A stretch of 50,569 nucleotides of DNA from positions 1 to 50,569 of the forward strand of contig JAGVUJ010000279.1 in the NCBI GenBank assembly GCA_019136325.1. Reading direction: 5' to 3'. The translations under genes and the position numbers were made by a program. Origin of the DNA: Deltaproteobacteria bacterium (GTDB lineage: Bacteria > Desulfobacterota > Syntrophia > Syntrophales > Smithellaceae). Below, one piece after another: positions 25,954 through 34,411 of this stretch (within the stretch, counting starts at the first letter, position 1; each line of letters begins with the position of its first letter). Under the pieces are notes generated by a model. The model worked only from the letters and a program-made list of their open reading frames with translations, made no database searches and had not been told where the DNA came from.

Positions 25954-27240
25954 ATGAAAAGCGCCTATGAAATTTTAAAAGAAAGAGGTTTCATCGAACA
26001 GGTGACCGATGAAACGTTGATTAAAGAACTTTTCGCAAAAGGACCGGTCACCTGTTACATTGGTTTCGATCCCACGGCGACCAGTCTGCATATCGGTTCT
26101 CTGGTGCCGATCATGGCGCTGGCGCACATGCAGAAAAACGGCAACAAGCCCATCGCACTGGTCGGCGGCGGCACGGGCCTCATCGGCGATCCCAGCGGGA
26201 AAACCGAAATGCGTCAGGTGCTTACCCGTGAACAGATTGACTATAATGCTCAGTGCCTGGGAAAACAGCTTTCCCAGTATCTCGATTTTTCGGATAACAG
26301 AGCGCTTCTTTTGAACAACGCCGATTGGCTGACGAAGATAAACTACATTGAATTTTTAAGGGATATCGGTCGTCATTTCAGCGTCAACAGGATGCTGGCG
26401 GCGGAGAGCTATAAAATCCGAATGGAAAAGGGCCTGAATTTCATTGAGTTTAATTATATGGTTCTTCAGGCTTATGACTTCTTCTATCTGTTCCAGAATC
26501 ATGGTTGCGCATTGCAGATGGGCGGCAACGACCAATGGGGCAATATGCTGGCCGGCACGGAACTCATCCGCAAAGTTGCCGCCAAGGACGCTCATGCCGT
26601 AACGTTTCCGCTGATTACGACATCGCTCGGCCAGAAGATGGGAAAAACGGAAAAAGGGACCATCTGGCTGGACGGCAGCCTGACCAAACCTTATGAATAT
26701 TATCAGTACTGGGTGAATTGCGACGATGCCGATCTGGAGAGATTTCTAAAATTCTTTACCTTCCTGCCGCTGAAAGAAATCGGCATTGTGAAAAATTTAA
26801 AGGATGCCCAACTGAATATGGCTAAAGCGGTCCTGGCCTTTGAAGCGACAAAGATTACTCACGGAGCAAAAGCCGCTGAAGATGCCTGGCGCGCGTCGGT
26901 GGAGGCGTTTCATTCCCGTCCGGTGGACGCGGCGTTGTTTCCGTCCAGTGCGATTCCCCGCGAAGCGGCAGCCAGCGATACATCAGCCATTCCCCGCCAT
27001 AAAATATCCCGCAAGGAACTGGAAGCAGGCGTCCAGATTTGTGCGACCTGTGCCAAATCGGGGTTGACCCAATCCATTTCAGAAACCAAACGTCTGATCG
27101 AGCAGGGCGGAATTTACATCAATGACCGGCAGGTAAAATCCATTGATGAAAAGTTGACCGTAGCTGATTTCGGCGGCAGCAATGAATTGCGCGTGAGAAA
27201 AGGGAAGAAAAAATATCTGATCATAGAAAAAGAAAATTAA
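25954..27240 (+). CDS. tyrS: Tyrosyl-tRNA synthetase
   Basis: The 428-residue class I aminoacyl-tRNA synthetase charges tRNA-Tyr. Seen: FDPTATSLHIGSLVP with the HIGH-like HIGS, GGGTGLIGDPSGKTEMR, YMVLQAYDFFYLF, MGGNDQWGNMLAG, the KMSKS-like KMGKT loop, and a C-terminal S4 RNA-binding domain (ETKRLIEQGGIYINDRQV). ATG 25954 is chosen over the overlapping TTG 25951. An Ala/Pro-rich linker at about residues 325-350 separates the catalytic and S4 parts. A weak A/T-rich hairpin with a T-run follows the stop. Confidence 0.96.
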   Translation: MKSAYEILKERGFIEQVTDETLIKELFAKGPVTCYIGFDPTATSLHIGSLVPIMALAHMQKNGNKPIALVGGGTGLIGDPSGKTEMRQVLTREQIDYNAQCLGKQLSQYLDFSDNRALLLNNADWLTKINYIEFLRDIGRHFSVNRMLAAESYKIRMEKGLNFIEFNYMVLQAYDFFYLFQNHGCALQMGGNDQWGNMLAGTELIRKVAAKDAHAVTFPLITTSLGQKMGKTEKGTIWLDGSLTKPYEYYQYWVNCDDADLERFLKFFTFLPLKEIGIVKNLKDAQLNMAKAVLAFEATKITHGAKAAEDAWRASVEAFHSRPVDAALFPSSAIPREAAASDTSAIPRHKISRKELEAGVQICATCAKSGLTQSISETKRLIEQGGIYINDRQVKSIDEKLTVADFGGSNELRVRKGKKKYLIIEKEN

Positions 27241-27299
27241 TCTTTTTGAAAAGACTTTTTTGTGTGATCAATCTCTTTGTTCTCAGCAGCATATAAAAA

Positions 27300-29390
27300 A
27301 TGCAAAAAAAAATTGAGATAAAAAAGAAACCTTTTCATTTCCGGCGTTCAAACGCTCAAAGAAAATCAAAAATAAAAGAGCATCTATCTTATTTCAAGCC
27401 CGAAATTGCCTCTTCCCTGAAAAATGTTTTAACGAAGATCGGTAAACCAAAGACCTCTCCGTTTGTGCCCGATGAGTTTCAGGTTCAGGCGCTGGAAGCC
27501 ATTAAAAAAACAGATTGCCTGGTCATTGCGCCGACCGGTTCGGGCAAGACCTGGATCGCGCGCGAAGCGATTTTATCCGTCATGGAAAAAGGCGGACGCG
27601 CCTGGTACGCCTCGCCGCTGAAGGCGCTCTCCAACTCCAAATGGATCGAGTTTGGTCTGCATTTCGATCCCGAAAATGTAGGCATTATTACCGGCGACAC
27701 CAAGGAAAACACCGAAGCGCCGATCATTGTCGGTACCACCGAAATTCTGCGCAATCAGCTCTACGATGCCATGCATCAGGGGAAAGACTTGGACTGTGAT
27801 CTGGTTATTCTGGACGAGGCGCATTTTCTGGGTGATGCCGAGCGCGGCGTGGTCTGGGAAGAAATCATGATTTATCTTCCCACGCGGATTAATCTGCTGC
27901 TTTTGTCGGCGACTATCGGCAACGGCGAAGAAATTGCCTGCTGGCTGGAATCCATCCGTAAAAAAACCTGTGTGGTGATTACGGAGGAAAAACGTCCCGT
28001 CCCCCTGTATCCTCTTTTTCTGCATCCCTCCGGCTGTCTGCATTCTTTTCTGGACGGCAAAAAAGTTTCAACGCCTGTTGCCGATTTTATCAGAAAAACA
28101 AACGAGAGAAGATTACGCGGCGGCTCAATGCCTGATTATATCGGCATTATCAGGATTCTGGAACGGTTCAATCTTTTGCCTGCAATATTTTTTCTGAAAT
28201 CACGTGCGGAATGTGACGCCGCTCTCACGGCGCGGGGAACACTTTCGTCCCCGGAAAATTCCGTGGGATTTAATGACTCTCTTTATGATCTGCTGGATCG
28301 CTTTCCGTCGCTGAACAATCATCGGCAATTAAAAGCGTTACGCTCCCGGGGACTCGCCGCTCATCACGGCGGACAGTTGCCGGCATGGAAAATGCTGGTC
28401 GAAGAAATGATGAATGGCGGACATTTGCGCGTGATCTTTGCCACATCCACTATCGCCGCAGGCGTGAATTTCCCGGCCAGAACCATCGTCCTTTTCAATT
28501 CGGATTTATTCAACGGCAATGATTTCGATCCGCTGACGGCTACAGAATTCCGCCAGATGACGGGACGCGCGGGCCGACGCGGGCAGGACAATATCGGTTT
28601 TATGTTGACAATTCCCGGAAAATTTATGGATTTGAATCACGTCCGGCGTCTGTTGTTTCAAAAACCCGAAGAAATTTTCAGCCGGCTGAAAAATGATTTC
28701 GCGATGGTTTTGAATCTGCTTCTGTCGCAGACGCCGGAGGATATTCGAAAAATATTCGAGAGGTCGTTCGCCGCTTATCAGCAGAACATCCGGCATCACG
28801 GCGCGGATGTTTCCGCGGAAAAAACGCTCTGGAAGGATTTTTCGCGGCACTTTAAATTTTTGCAGAAAGAAGGATTTGTGGATGAAACCGGAGCGCTGAC
28901 CGAAGACGGGCATTGGGCTTCCAAACTGCGTCTGGATTATCCGCTGCTGGTGGCGCAGTGCCTGCGGGAGAATGCGTTTCCTCAAGATAATGAAAAACTG
29001 CTTGCGGCCGTTGTCGCTTTTTTCGCCTATGATCGTGACGATGATATGAAAATGACGGTAAAAGATTTGCCGTCGAAACTGACGTTATCGTTCAAAAAGG
29101 TTGCTCTTGCCGCACGGCCGCTTATCCGTCGCTTGGAAGATGCGGGTTTTCCGGTAGTAAAACTCCATGCCGCCGCAGGGACCGCTATTTATTACTGGGC
29201 GCAGGGGCATAGCTGGGATTCGGTTATCAAAGCTACGGGAATCGCGGAAGGCGATATGGCAACGCTGGTCTTGCGCACGGCGGACAATCTGCGTCAGATT
29301 GCCTCGCTCAAAGACACATATCCTGAAATTGCCGATTACGCGTATAAGGCACGGGAAATAATATTGCGGGAACCGGTCCTTTTCCTGTAA
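27300..29390 (+). CDS. Ski2-like DEAD/DEAH-box helicase
   Basis: The 696-residue superfamily 2 helicase has Walker A APTGSGKT (77-84), Ia YASPLKALSNSK, Walker B DEAH (172-175, LDEAHFLGDAERG), motif III LLSATIG, a C-terminal RecA domain with HHGGQLPAWK, FATSTIAAGVNFPARTIV and motif VI QMTGRAGRRGQDNIG, then a helical C-terminal region. It resembles HelY/Ski2-type RNA helicases. The specific role is unknown; the following gene, uvrB, starts only 11 nt away, so co-transcription with DNA repair is likely. The N-terminal 30 residues are highly basic. Confidence 0.9.
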   Translation: MQKKIEIKKKPFHFRRSNAQRKSKIKEHLSYFKPEIASSLKNVLTKIGKPKTSPFVPDEFQVQALEAIKKTDCLVIAPTGSGKTWIAREAILSVMEKGGRAWYASPLKALSNSKWIEFGLHFDPENVGIITGDTKENTEAPIIVGTTEILRNQLYDAMHQGKDLDCDLVILDEAHFLGDAERGVVWEEIMIYLPTRINLLLLSATIGNGEEIACWLESIRKKTCVVITEEKRPVPLYPLFLHPSGCLHSFLDGKKVSTPVADFIRKTNERRLRGGSMPDYIGIIRILERFNLLPAIFFLKSRAECDAALTARGTLSSPENSVGFNDSLYDLLDRFPSLNNHRQLKALRSRGLAAHHGGQLPAWKMLVEEMMNGGHLRVIFATSTIAAGVNFPARTIVLFNSDLFNGNDFDPLTATEFRQMTGRAGRRGQDNIGFMLTIPGKFMDLNHVRRLLFQKPEEIFSRLKNDFAMVLNLLLSQTPEDIRKIFERSFAAYQQNIRHHGADVSAEKTLWKDFSRHFKFLQKEGFVDETGALTEDGHWASKLRLDYPLLVAQCLRENAFPQDNEKLLAAVVAFFAYDRDDDMKMTVKDLPSKLTLSFKKVALAARPLIRRLEDAGFPVVKLHAAAGTAIYYWAQGHSWDSVIKATGIAEGDMATLVLRTADNLRQIASLKDTYPEIADYAYKAREIILREPVLFL

Positions 29391-29401
29391 TATAAAAGCA
29401 T

Positions 29402-31396
29402 ATGGAAAGACTTTCAATCACAACTGATTTCGTTCCGGCGGGAGACCAGCCGCAGGCGATTGACAATCTGGTGAAAGGCCTGGAAAAAGGCAGGGAGCAT
29501 CAGGTACTTTTAGGTGTTACGGGTTCCGGCAAAACGTTTACCATTGCCAATGTCATCGAACGCGTTCAGCGTCCGGCGCTGATTATCGCCCATAACAAAA
29601 CGCTGGCGGCGCAATTATACGAAGAATTCAAGGGGCTCTTCCCGGAAAACGCCGTGGAATATTTCGTCAGTTACTACGATTACTACCAGCCGGAAGCGTA
29701 TCTGCCGGTTACCGATACCTATATTGAAAAAGATTCCGCCATCAATGAGGAAATCGACAAACTGCGCCATGCCGCGACGCACGCCCTTTTGACGCGGCGC
29801 GATGTCATCATTGTCGCCAGTGTGTCCTGCATATACGGTTTGGGTTCGCCGGATGCCTATATGGGAATGATCGTTCAACTGGAAACAGGTAAGGAATTTC
29901 CGCGCGATGAACTTCTCAAAAGACTGGTGGAAATTCAGTATGAAAGAAATGATATCGACTTCCATCGCGGAACGTTTCGCGTGCGCGGTGACATCGTGGA
30001 AATATTCCCGCCTTATGAAGACGAGCAGGCGTTGCGTGTGGAATTCTTCGGCGACACGATTGAATCCATGTCGCTGATTGATCCTTTGCGAAGCAGGAAA
30101 ATCAATTCGGTCGGCAGAACAGCTGTTTATCCCGGCAGTCACTATGTTTCTTCACGTGAAAATCTTCAGAGAGCGATCACCGACATTCGTGCGGAACTGG
30201 CGGCCACTCTGGCTGAATACAAAGAACAAAACCGGCTGCTGGAGGCGCAAAGACTGGAGCAGCGAACCAACTTTGATTTGGAAATGATGGAGGAGATGGG
30301 TTATTGCCAGGGCATAGAAAATTATTCCCGTCATTTGACCGGGCGCAAACCCGGCGAACCGCCGCCGACCCTGATGGAATATTTGCCGGAGGATGCGCTG
30401 ATCATCATTGATGAGAGCCATGCGACGCTGCCCCAGCTGGCCGGCATGTATCGCGGCGACAGGTCCCGCAAGGAAACGCTGGTCAAGTACGGATTTCGAC
30501 TGCCTTCGGCGCTGGATAACCGGCCGCTGCGTTTTGACGAATATGAAGCGCTGACCAATCAGAGAATCTATATTTCGGCAACGCCCGCGCAGTATGAAAT
30601 GGCCAAAACACAAGGTATCCGTGTCGAGCAGATCATCCGTCCCACCGGACTGATGGACCCGGAAATCGAGGTCAAACCCGCCCAGCATCAGGTTGACGAT
30701 TTGCTGGCGGAAATCAGAGAGAGGATAGAAAGAAACGAACGCGTGCTGGTGACAACGTTGACCAAACGCATGGCGGAAAATCTGACGGATTATTACGCCG
30801 GTCTGGATATCAACGTGCGCTATCTGCATTCCGATGTGCATACGCTGGAACGCGTGGAAATCATCCGGGATTTGCGCCTGGGTGCATTCGATGTCCTGGT
30901 CGGCGTAAATCTGTTGCGGGAGGGACTGGATATTCCCGAAGTATCACTGGTGGCCATTCTGGATGCGGATAAGGAAGGATTTCTGAGGTCGGAACGCTCT
31001 CTGATTCAAACCAGCGGACGCGCGGCGCGCAATGTCGCCGGGAAGGTCATCATGTATGCCGATAAAATCACCAAATCCATTCAGGCCTGTCTGGATGAAA
31101 CCAAACGGCGTCGGATTCTTCAGCAGAAATATAACGAAGAGAACAACATCACTCCGGAATCGATTAAAAAATCCATCAGCCATGTTCTGGGTTCTATTTA
31201 TGAAGCGGATTATATGACCGTGCCCACCGGCGTCAAAGAGAAAAATGTTCCGCTCAAGGAAGAAGATTTGCCGTCATTGATCGCCCAACGGACTAAGGAG
31301 ATGAAGCAGGCGGCGAAAAACATGGAATTCGAACATGCAGCCGAACTGCGCGATGAAATCAAGGAATTAAATAAAATGCTGCTGGAGATGGGTTAA
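29402..31396 (+). CDS. uvrB: Excinuclease ABC subunit B
   Basis: The 664-residue nucleotide-excision repair protein verifies DNA damage and recruits UvrC. It shows Walker A GVTGSGKT (38-45), the beta-hairpin [13 protein letters not shown], the UvrA-interaction region, [23 protein letters not shown] motif as [50 protein letters not shown], and the C-terminal UVR coiled coil ([19 protein letters not shown]). Length is normal. It is downstream of the Ski2-like helicase by 11 nt. Confidence 0.97.
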   Translation: MERLSITTDFVPAGDQPQAIDNLVKGLEKGREHQVLLGVTGSGKTFTIANVIERVQRPALIIAHNKTLAAQLYEEFKGLFPENAVEYFVSYYDYYQPEAYLPVTDTYIEKDSAINEEIDKLRHAATHALLTRRDVIIVASVSCIYGLGSPDAYMGMIVQLETGKEFPRDELLKRLVEIQYERNDIDFHRGTFRVRGDIVEIFPPYEDEQALRVEFFGDTIESMSLIDPLRSRKINSVGRTAVYPGSHYVSSRENLQRAITDIRAELAATLAEYKEQNRLLEAQRLEQRTNFDLEMMEEMGYCQGIENYSRHLTGRKPGEPPPTLMEYLPEDALIIIDESHATLPQLAGMYRGDRSRKETLVKYGFRLPSALDNRPLRFDEYEALTNQRIYISATPAQYEMAKTQGIRVEQIIRPTGLMDPEIEVKPAQHQVDDLLAEIRERIERNERVLVTTLTKRMAENLTDYYAGLDINVRYLHSDVHTLERVEIIRDLRLGAFDVLVGVNLLREGLDIPEVSLVAILDADKEGFLRSERSLIQTSGRAARNVAGKVIMYADKITKSIQACLDETKRRRILQQKYNEENNITPESIKKSISHVLGSIYEADYMTVPTGVKEKNVPLKEEDLPSLIAQRTKEMKQAAKNMEFEHAAELRDEIKELNKMLLEMG

Positions 31397-31500
31397 CCGA
31401 TCCGGATCAATAGTTTATCCATATAAATTAAATCAAAAATTTTATTGAAATAATGGTAAAATAAAAAAGGTTATTACAAAAAACATAAAAGAGGCTTGCA

Positions 31501-31953
31501 ATGAAATCCATCAGGTCAGTCATATTTTTATCGCTGATATTTGTGCTTTTGTTTACCGGTTGCGAAAAAGGTTCGTCCGATTGGGTCAAGTACCATGAAG
31601 ACGACGACGGTAACGTTTATTTATATGATAAACATAAGGTGCAAGCAGACGCTGCAAATAATACGGTCGAGGTTTGGGCAAAACAAATCTATTCCGACAC
31701 AGGCAGAACGATAGAATTGCAGTCCAGAATCAAGGATGGATTGTCCATAGAAGGATATGACAAGCTTACGCACAAAATATGCCGGTATGAGATCGATTGC
31801 GGGAAAAAGGGTATCACAATATTATCCATAGGCCATTTTGACAGAGACGGTAAATCCCTGTATTTTGGCGTCGATAAGGGTGAAAAGAAAATGTTTGACA
31901 TAAAACCTGATTCGACGGCGGCCGCGCTTCAAAAGGAAGTTTGTTTGAAATAA
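31501..31953 (+). CDS. Lipoprotein, surface-adhesin E-like
   Basis: The 150-residue precursor has a lipoprotein signal (MKSIRSVIFLSLIFVLLFTGC), the Cys at about residue 21 being the lipidation site. The mature part begins SSDWVKYHEDDDGNVYLYDKHKVQ and continues VEVWAKQIYSD, a pattern like the surface-adhesin protein E family, small secreted beta-sandwich proteins whose role outside pathogens is unknown. Two Cys pairs are possible (C-x-x-x-x-x-C in CRYEIDC). It is a single gene behind uvrB with its own spacer of about 100 nt. Confidence 0.7.
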   Translation: MKSIRSVIFLSLIFVLLFTGCEKGSSDWVKYHEDDDGNVYLYDKHKVQADAANNTVEVWAKQIYSDTGRTIELQSRIKDGLSIEGYDKLTHKICRYEIDCGKKGITILSIGHFDRDGKSLYFGVDKGEKKMFDIKPDSTAAALQKEVCLK

Positions 31954-31956
31954 GGA

Positions 31957-31980
31957 TGTACATATTGTAACATATGCACA
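31957..31980. repeat. Imperfect inverted repeat
   Basis: TGTACATAT (31957-31965) and ATATGCACA (31972-31980) form a near-perfect inverted repeat (one mismatch, 6-nt centre) between the lipoprotein gene and the next gene. It could be a dimeric regulator site. This is weak evidence. Confidence 0.3.
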
Positions 31981-32056
31981 TAAAGAAAACGGTTGGTGAT
32001 TATCCCGGCGCGAAAATTAAAAAGAATGAATTATAAAACGTTTAAGGGGATTGTTT

Positions 32057-32455
32057 GTGAATAAAGTAGTGGCGAGATTGGCGGACGGAAGAATGATTAA
32101 AGGCACAACTGCCGACTTTTTCCCGGGGAAAGAAGTATTTCATGTGAGTGAAGCAAATACTCCACCCGGAACCAAGCCTCTGGAAATCTTTACCAAAGAC
32201 ATGAAAGCGTTGTTCTTTGTGAAGGATTTGGCCGGCAATCCGACGCATGTTAAAACCAATGAATTCAATTTGTCACAACCGGTGGCCGGACGTAAGATCA
32301 AAGTCGTGTTCAAGGATGGCGAAGTGCTTGCCGGCACCACAACCGGATATCAGCCCGGACGCCCCGGCTTTTTTATTGTCCCGGCGGATAGCGGTTCCAA
32401 CAACGAACGCTGCTATGTCGTTACGGCGGCCACGAAAGAGATCAGCTTTCTCTGA
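32057..32455 (+). CDS. Hypothetical protein with two related beta modules
   Basis: From GTG 32057 (AGGGGA 6 nt upstream) the product has 132 residues, no signal peptide and no membrane segment. Two similar units are visible: VVARLADGRMIKGTTADFFPGKEVFHV (residues 4-30) and IKVVFKDGEVLAGTTTGYQPGRPGFFIV (about residues 79-106). Each has an x-V-x-F/L-x-D-G-x-x-x-x-G-T-T core followed by PG. This looks like a duplicated small beta-barrel, a pattern also seen in the uncharacterised DUF6982-type proteins. No function can be given. It is followed by an amphi-Trp protein gene. Confidence 0.7.
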   Translation: MNKVVARLADGRMIKGTTADFFPGKEVFHVSEANTPPGTKPLEIFTKDMKALFFVKDLAGNPTHVKTNEFNLSQPVAGRKIKVVFKDGEVLAGTTTGYQPGRPGFFIVPADSGSNNERCYVVTAATKEISFL

Positions 32456-32509
32456 AGGCAATGACGAGCGGTGAACAATAAAAATAAACATGGATGAAAG
32501 TGAACAAAA

Positions 32510-32746
32510 ATGTCGGCAATGCAGAAGATAAAGAAACGGGATATCGAAAAAAAATATACGGACAAGGAATTTGTGTCGAAACTGAGGAGGCTTGCCGACT
32601 GTATCGAAAACGGCAATGCCTTCCGGATCCAGATTGCCGGAGAAAAAATAACCATCCCGCCGGATGCCGTCATCAACATCGAACATGAACGCGGCTCTTC
32701 GGAAGAGGAAGTGGAATTTCAGATTAAATGGAAACTGAACCGGTAA
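32510..32746 (+). CDS. Amphi-Trp domain protein
   Basis: The 78-residue protein has the small amphi-Trp domain layout: KKYTDKEFVSKLRRLADCIENGNAFRIQIAGEKITIPPDAVINIEHERG followed by EEEVEFQIKWKL, where the C-terminal E-F-x-I-x-W motif is characteristic. The domain is widespread in archaea and bacteria and its role is unknown. ATG 32510 lacks a strong ribosome binding site; ATG 32519 is an alternative. Confidence 0.75.
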   Translation: MSAMQKIKKRDIEKKYTDKEFVSKLRRLADCIENGNAFRIQIAGEKITIPPDAVINIEHERGSSEEEVEFQIKWKLNR

Positions 32747-32844
32747 TGATTTGAAGTTGTCTTTCCCCGCCTTCACCCCTATAACAAAAATGCTTCGATA
32801 AAAACAACAGATGGATCACATGAAAAACAGGAGAACGCACAATC

Positions 32845-33828
32845 ATGCTGGACTATGTCTATAATGGATCTCTGGACTGGAATACGATGTTTGTTGCGGA
32901 GAAACTTGACAGCCTTGATGCGCAAAAAACAGGAATTGCGGCTTATCTTGCCCGGGACAGCTATTATAACGATCTTCGTTACGCGGAAACGCTATTGACA
33001 CTTGGTTTCTCCGATGTCCAACTTTATTTCCACAACCATTTGCAGGCGCTGATCGGATGCCGCGATATTCGGATCCCCGAAGGAGCTATGACGCTGGTTG
33101 TGATTGTATTCCGGGGATCGGATCAAATCCAGGACTGGCTTCAGAATCTGGATATTCGTATGACGCGTTTCCTGAATAAGGAAAATTTTCCCCATCTCAG
33201 CCGATTAAAGGTTCATAATGGAATTTTTGAAAATGTTCACGATTTTGAAGACAGGGCGGAACATGTTACTTTTAAAAATGGTTCGCTGAAAGGCAACCTG
33301 CTGCAAATCCTGGAAGATGAACTTAAGCGAAAACGGTGCTTTTTCTGGATCATCGGACATAGTCTGGGCGGCGCTATGGCGACGCTCTATGCCGCGCGGT
33401 TATGCGACTATTACAGTGTTTCCCGGCACAGAATTCTTTCCCATACATTCGGCGCTCCGCCCATCGGCAACCGGTATTTTGCGGCACGCTACGGACATGC
33501 CTCTTGTCTTCGGACCAGCAAAATCAGAAAGAAGAACGATTCCCTTGCCATATTCCGTTTTGTCAATACCGAAGATCCCATCCCGGCCCCGAGGTTTGCG
33601 GATGAAAGCGCTGAGAAAGCGGAGAGCGGTTCGATTACTCAACCGCCGTATCGATTGCTGGGGTTCAAACACGTCGGAAGGGAAGTGAGATTTTCACCGC
33701 GCCAACTGCCGGGCTTTTATGAAAAGTATCAACGATTCACGGGACGACGGTATAACAGTGCCCACTTTATGAAAGTGCATTTTATGGAAGCTTACATCAC
33801 CGGGATCGATGTGTTAAATACGCGCTGA
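32845..33828 (+). CDS. Lipase class 3 family protein
   Basis: The 327-residue alpha/beta hydrolase of the class 3 (fungal-type) lipase family (PF01764) has VIVFRGSDQIQDWLQNLD (oxyanion region), the nucleophile elbow GHSLGG with Ser173, HTFGAPPIGNRYFA, catalytic Asp probably in VNTEDPIP and His probably in SAHFMKVHF near the C-terminus. No signal peptide is apparent, so it may act inside the cell on lipids or storage material. The phasin gene downstream hints at, but does not show, a link to granules. AGGAGA lies before ATG 32845. Confidence 0.88.
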   Translation: MLDYVYNGSLDWNTMFVAEKLDSLDAQKTGIAAYLARDSYYNDLRYAETLLTLGFSDVQLYFHNHLQALIGCRDIRIPEGAMTLVVIVFRGSDQIQDWLQNLDIRMTRFLNKENFPHLSRLKVHNGIFENVHDFEDRAEHVTFKNGSLKGNLLQILEDELKRKRCFFWIIGHSLGGAMATLYAARLCDYYSVSRHRILSHTFGAPPIGNRYFAARYGHASCLRTSKIRKKNDSLAIFRFVNTEDPIPAPRFADESAEKAESGSITQPPYRLLGFKHVGREVRFSPRQLPGFYEKYQRFTGRRYNSAHFMKVHFMEAYITGIDVLNTR

Positions 33829-33919
33829 ATCATATTGCGCATGACGGATAATTTACCGTGATGCATTTTAAGAAATGTTTTCTGCTATACGCAACATGCC
33901 GTCAACATTCAAAAATCAA

Positions 33920-33948
33920 TTGACACATAAAAACAACTCCCTTATATT
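33920..33948 (+). promoter_or_regulatory. Sigma70-type promoter of the phasin gene
   Basis: TTGACA at 33920-33925, a 17-bp spacer, TATATT at 33943-33948. This gives a leader of about 90 nt before ATG 34045. Confidence 0.7.
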
Positions 33949-34044
33949 GAAAAAGCCGTCAATGAATGATCAATCAGACAAATATTAGTCGTCACAACCG
34001 GTTTAAAGTAACGAAAAAACGAACCACTTGAAAAGGAGGACATT

Positions 34045-34344
34045 ATGCCGTTTGAAATGATGAAAAAAGTTATGTTGACAGGAATCGGCCTTGCTGTGAA
34101 AACCCGCTCGGAAATGGAAGCTGTGGCCAAAGACATCATCAAAAAAAGCAAGATGAGCGAGGCGGAAGGCAGAAAGTTTGTGGCCGATTTGACAAAGAAG
34201 TACGAACAGTCCAGACGGGACATGGAAAAAACAATTCAAAAGGGCATCGCCGACTACATGGCCGGCGCGGATATTGCCAGCAGGAAAGAACTCAATGCCC
34301 TTAAGAAAGAGATCGGCAATCTGAAAAAAACCCGCAAGAAATAA
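34045..34344 (+). CDS. Phasin-like polyhydroxyalkanoate granule protein
   Basis: The 99-residue helical protein resembles the small phasin/PhaI-type family: MPFEMMKKVMLTGIGLAVKTRSEMEAVAKDII, SEAEGRKFVADLTKKYEQSR, and a C-terminal KKEIGNLKK coiled-coil tail. Such proteins coat polyhydroxyalkanoate granules or act as their regulators. AGGAGGACATT precedes the ATG, and a consensus promoter lies about 100 nt upstream. After the stop there is a small hairpin (TCCGGG/CCCGGA, 34346-34360) without a T-run, so read-through to the AarF gene is possible. Confidence 0.7.
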   Translation: MPFEMMKKVMLTGIGLAVKTRSEMEAVAKDIIKKSKMSEAEGRKFVADLTKKYEQSRRDMEKTIQKGIADYMAGADIASRKELNALKKEIGNLKKTRKK

Positions 34345-34411
34345 GTCCGGGTAACCCGGATGTGCTGTCCGGCTCAAACGGTCACAGAACATTCAAGAGG
34401 ATGTCAGCAGA

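Noticed and set aside
27241..27272. A/T-rich hairpin with T-run after tyrS as a terminator
   Set aside because: The stem is only 5-6 A/T-rich pairs with a tiny loop; too weak to call.
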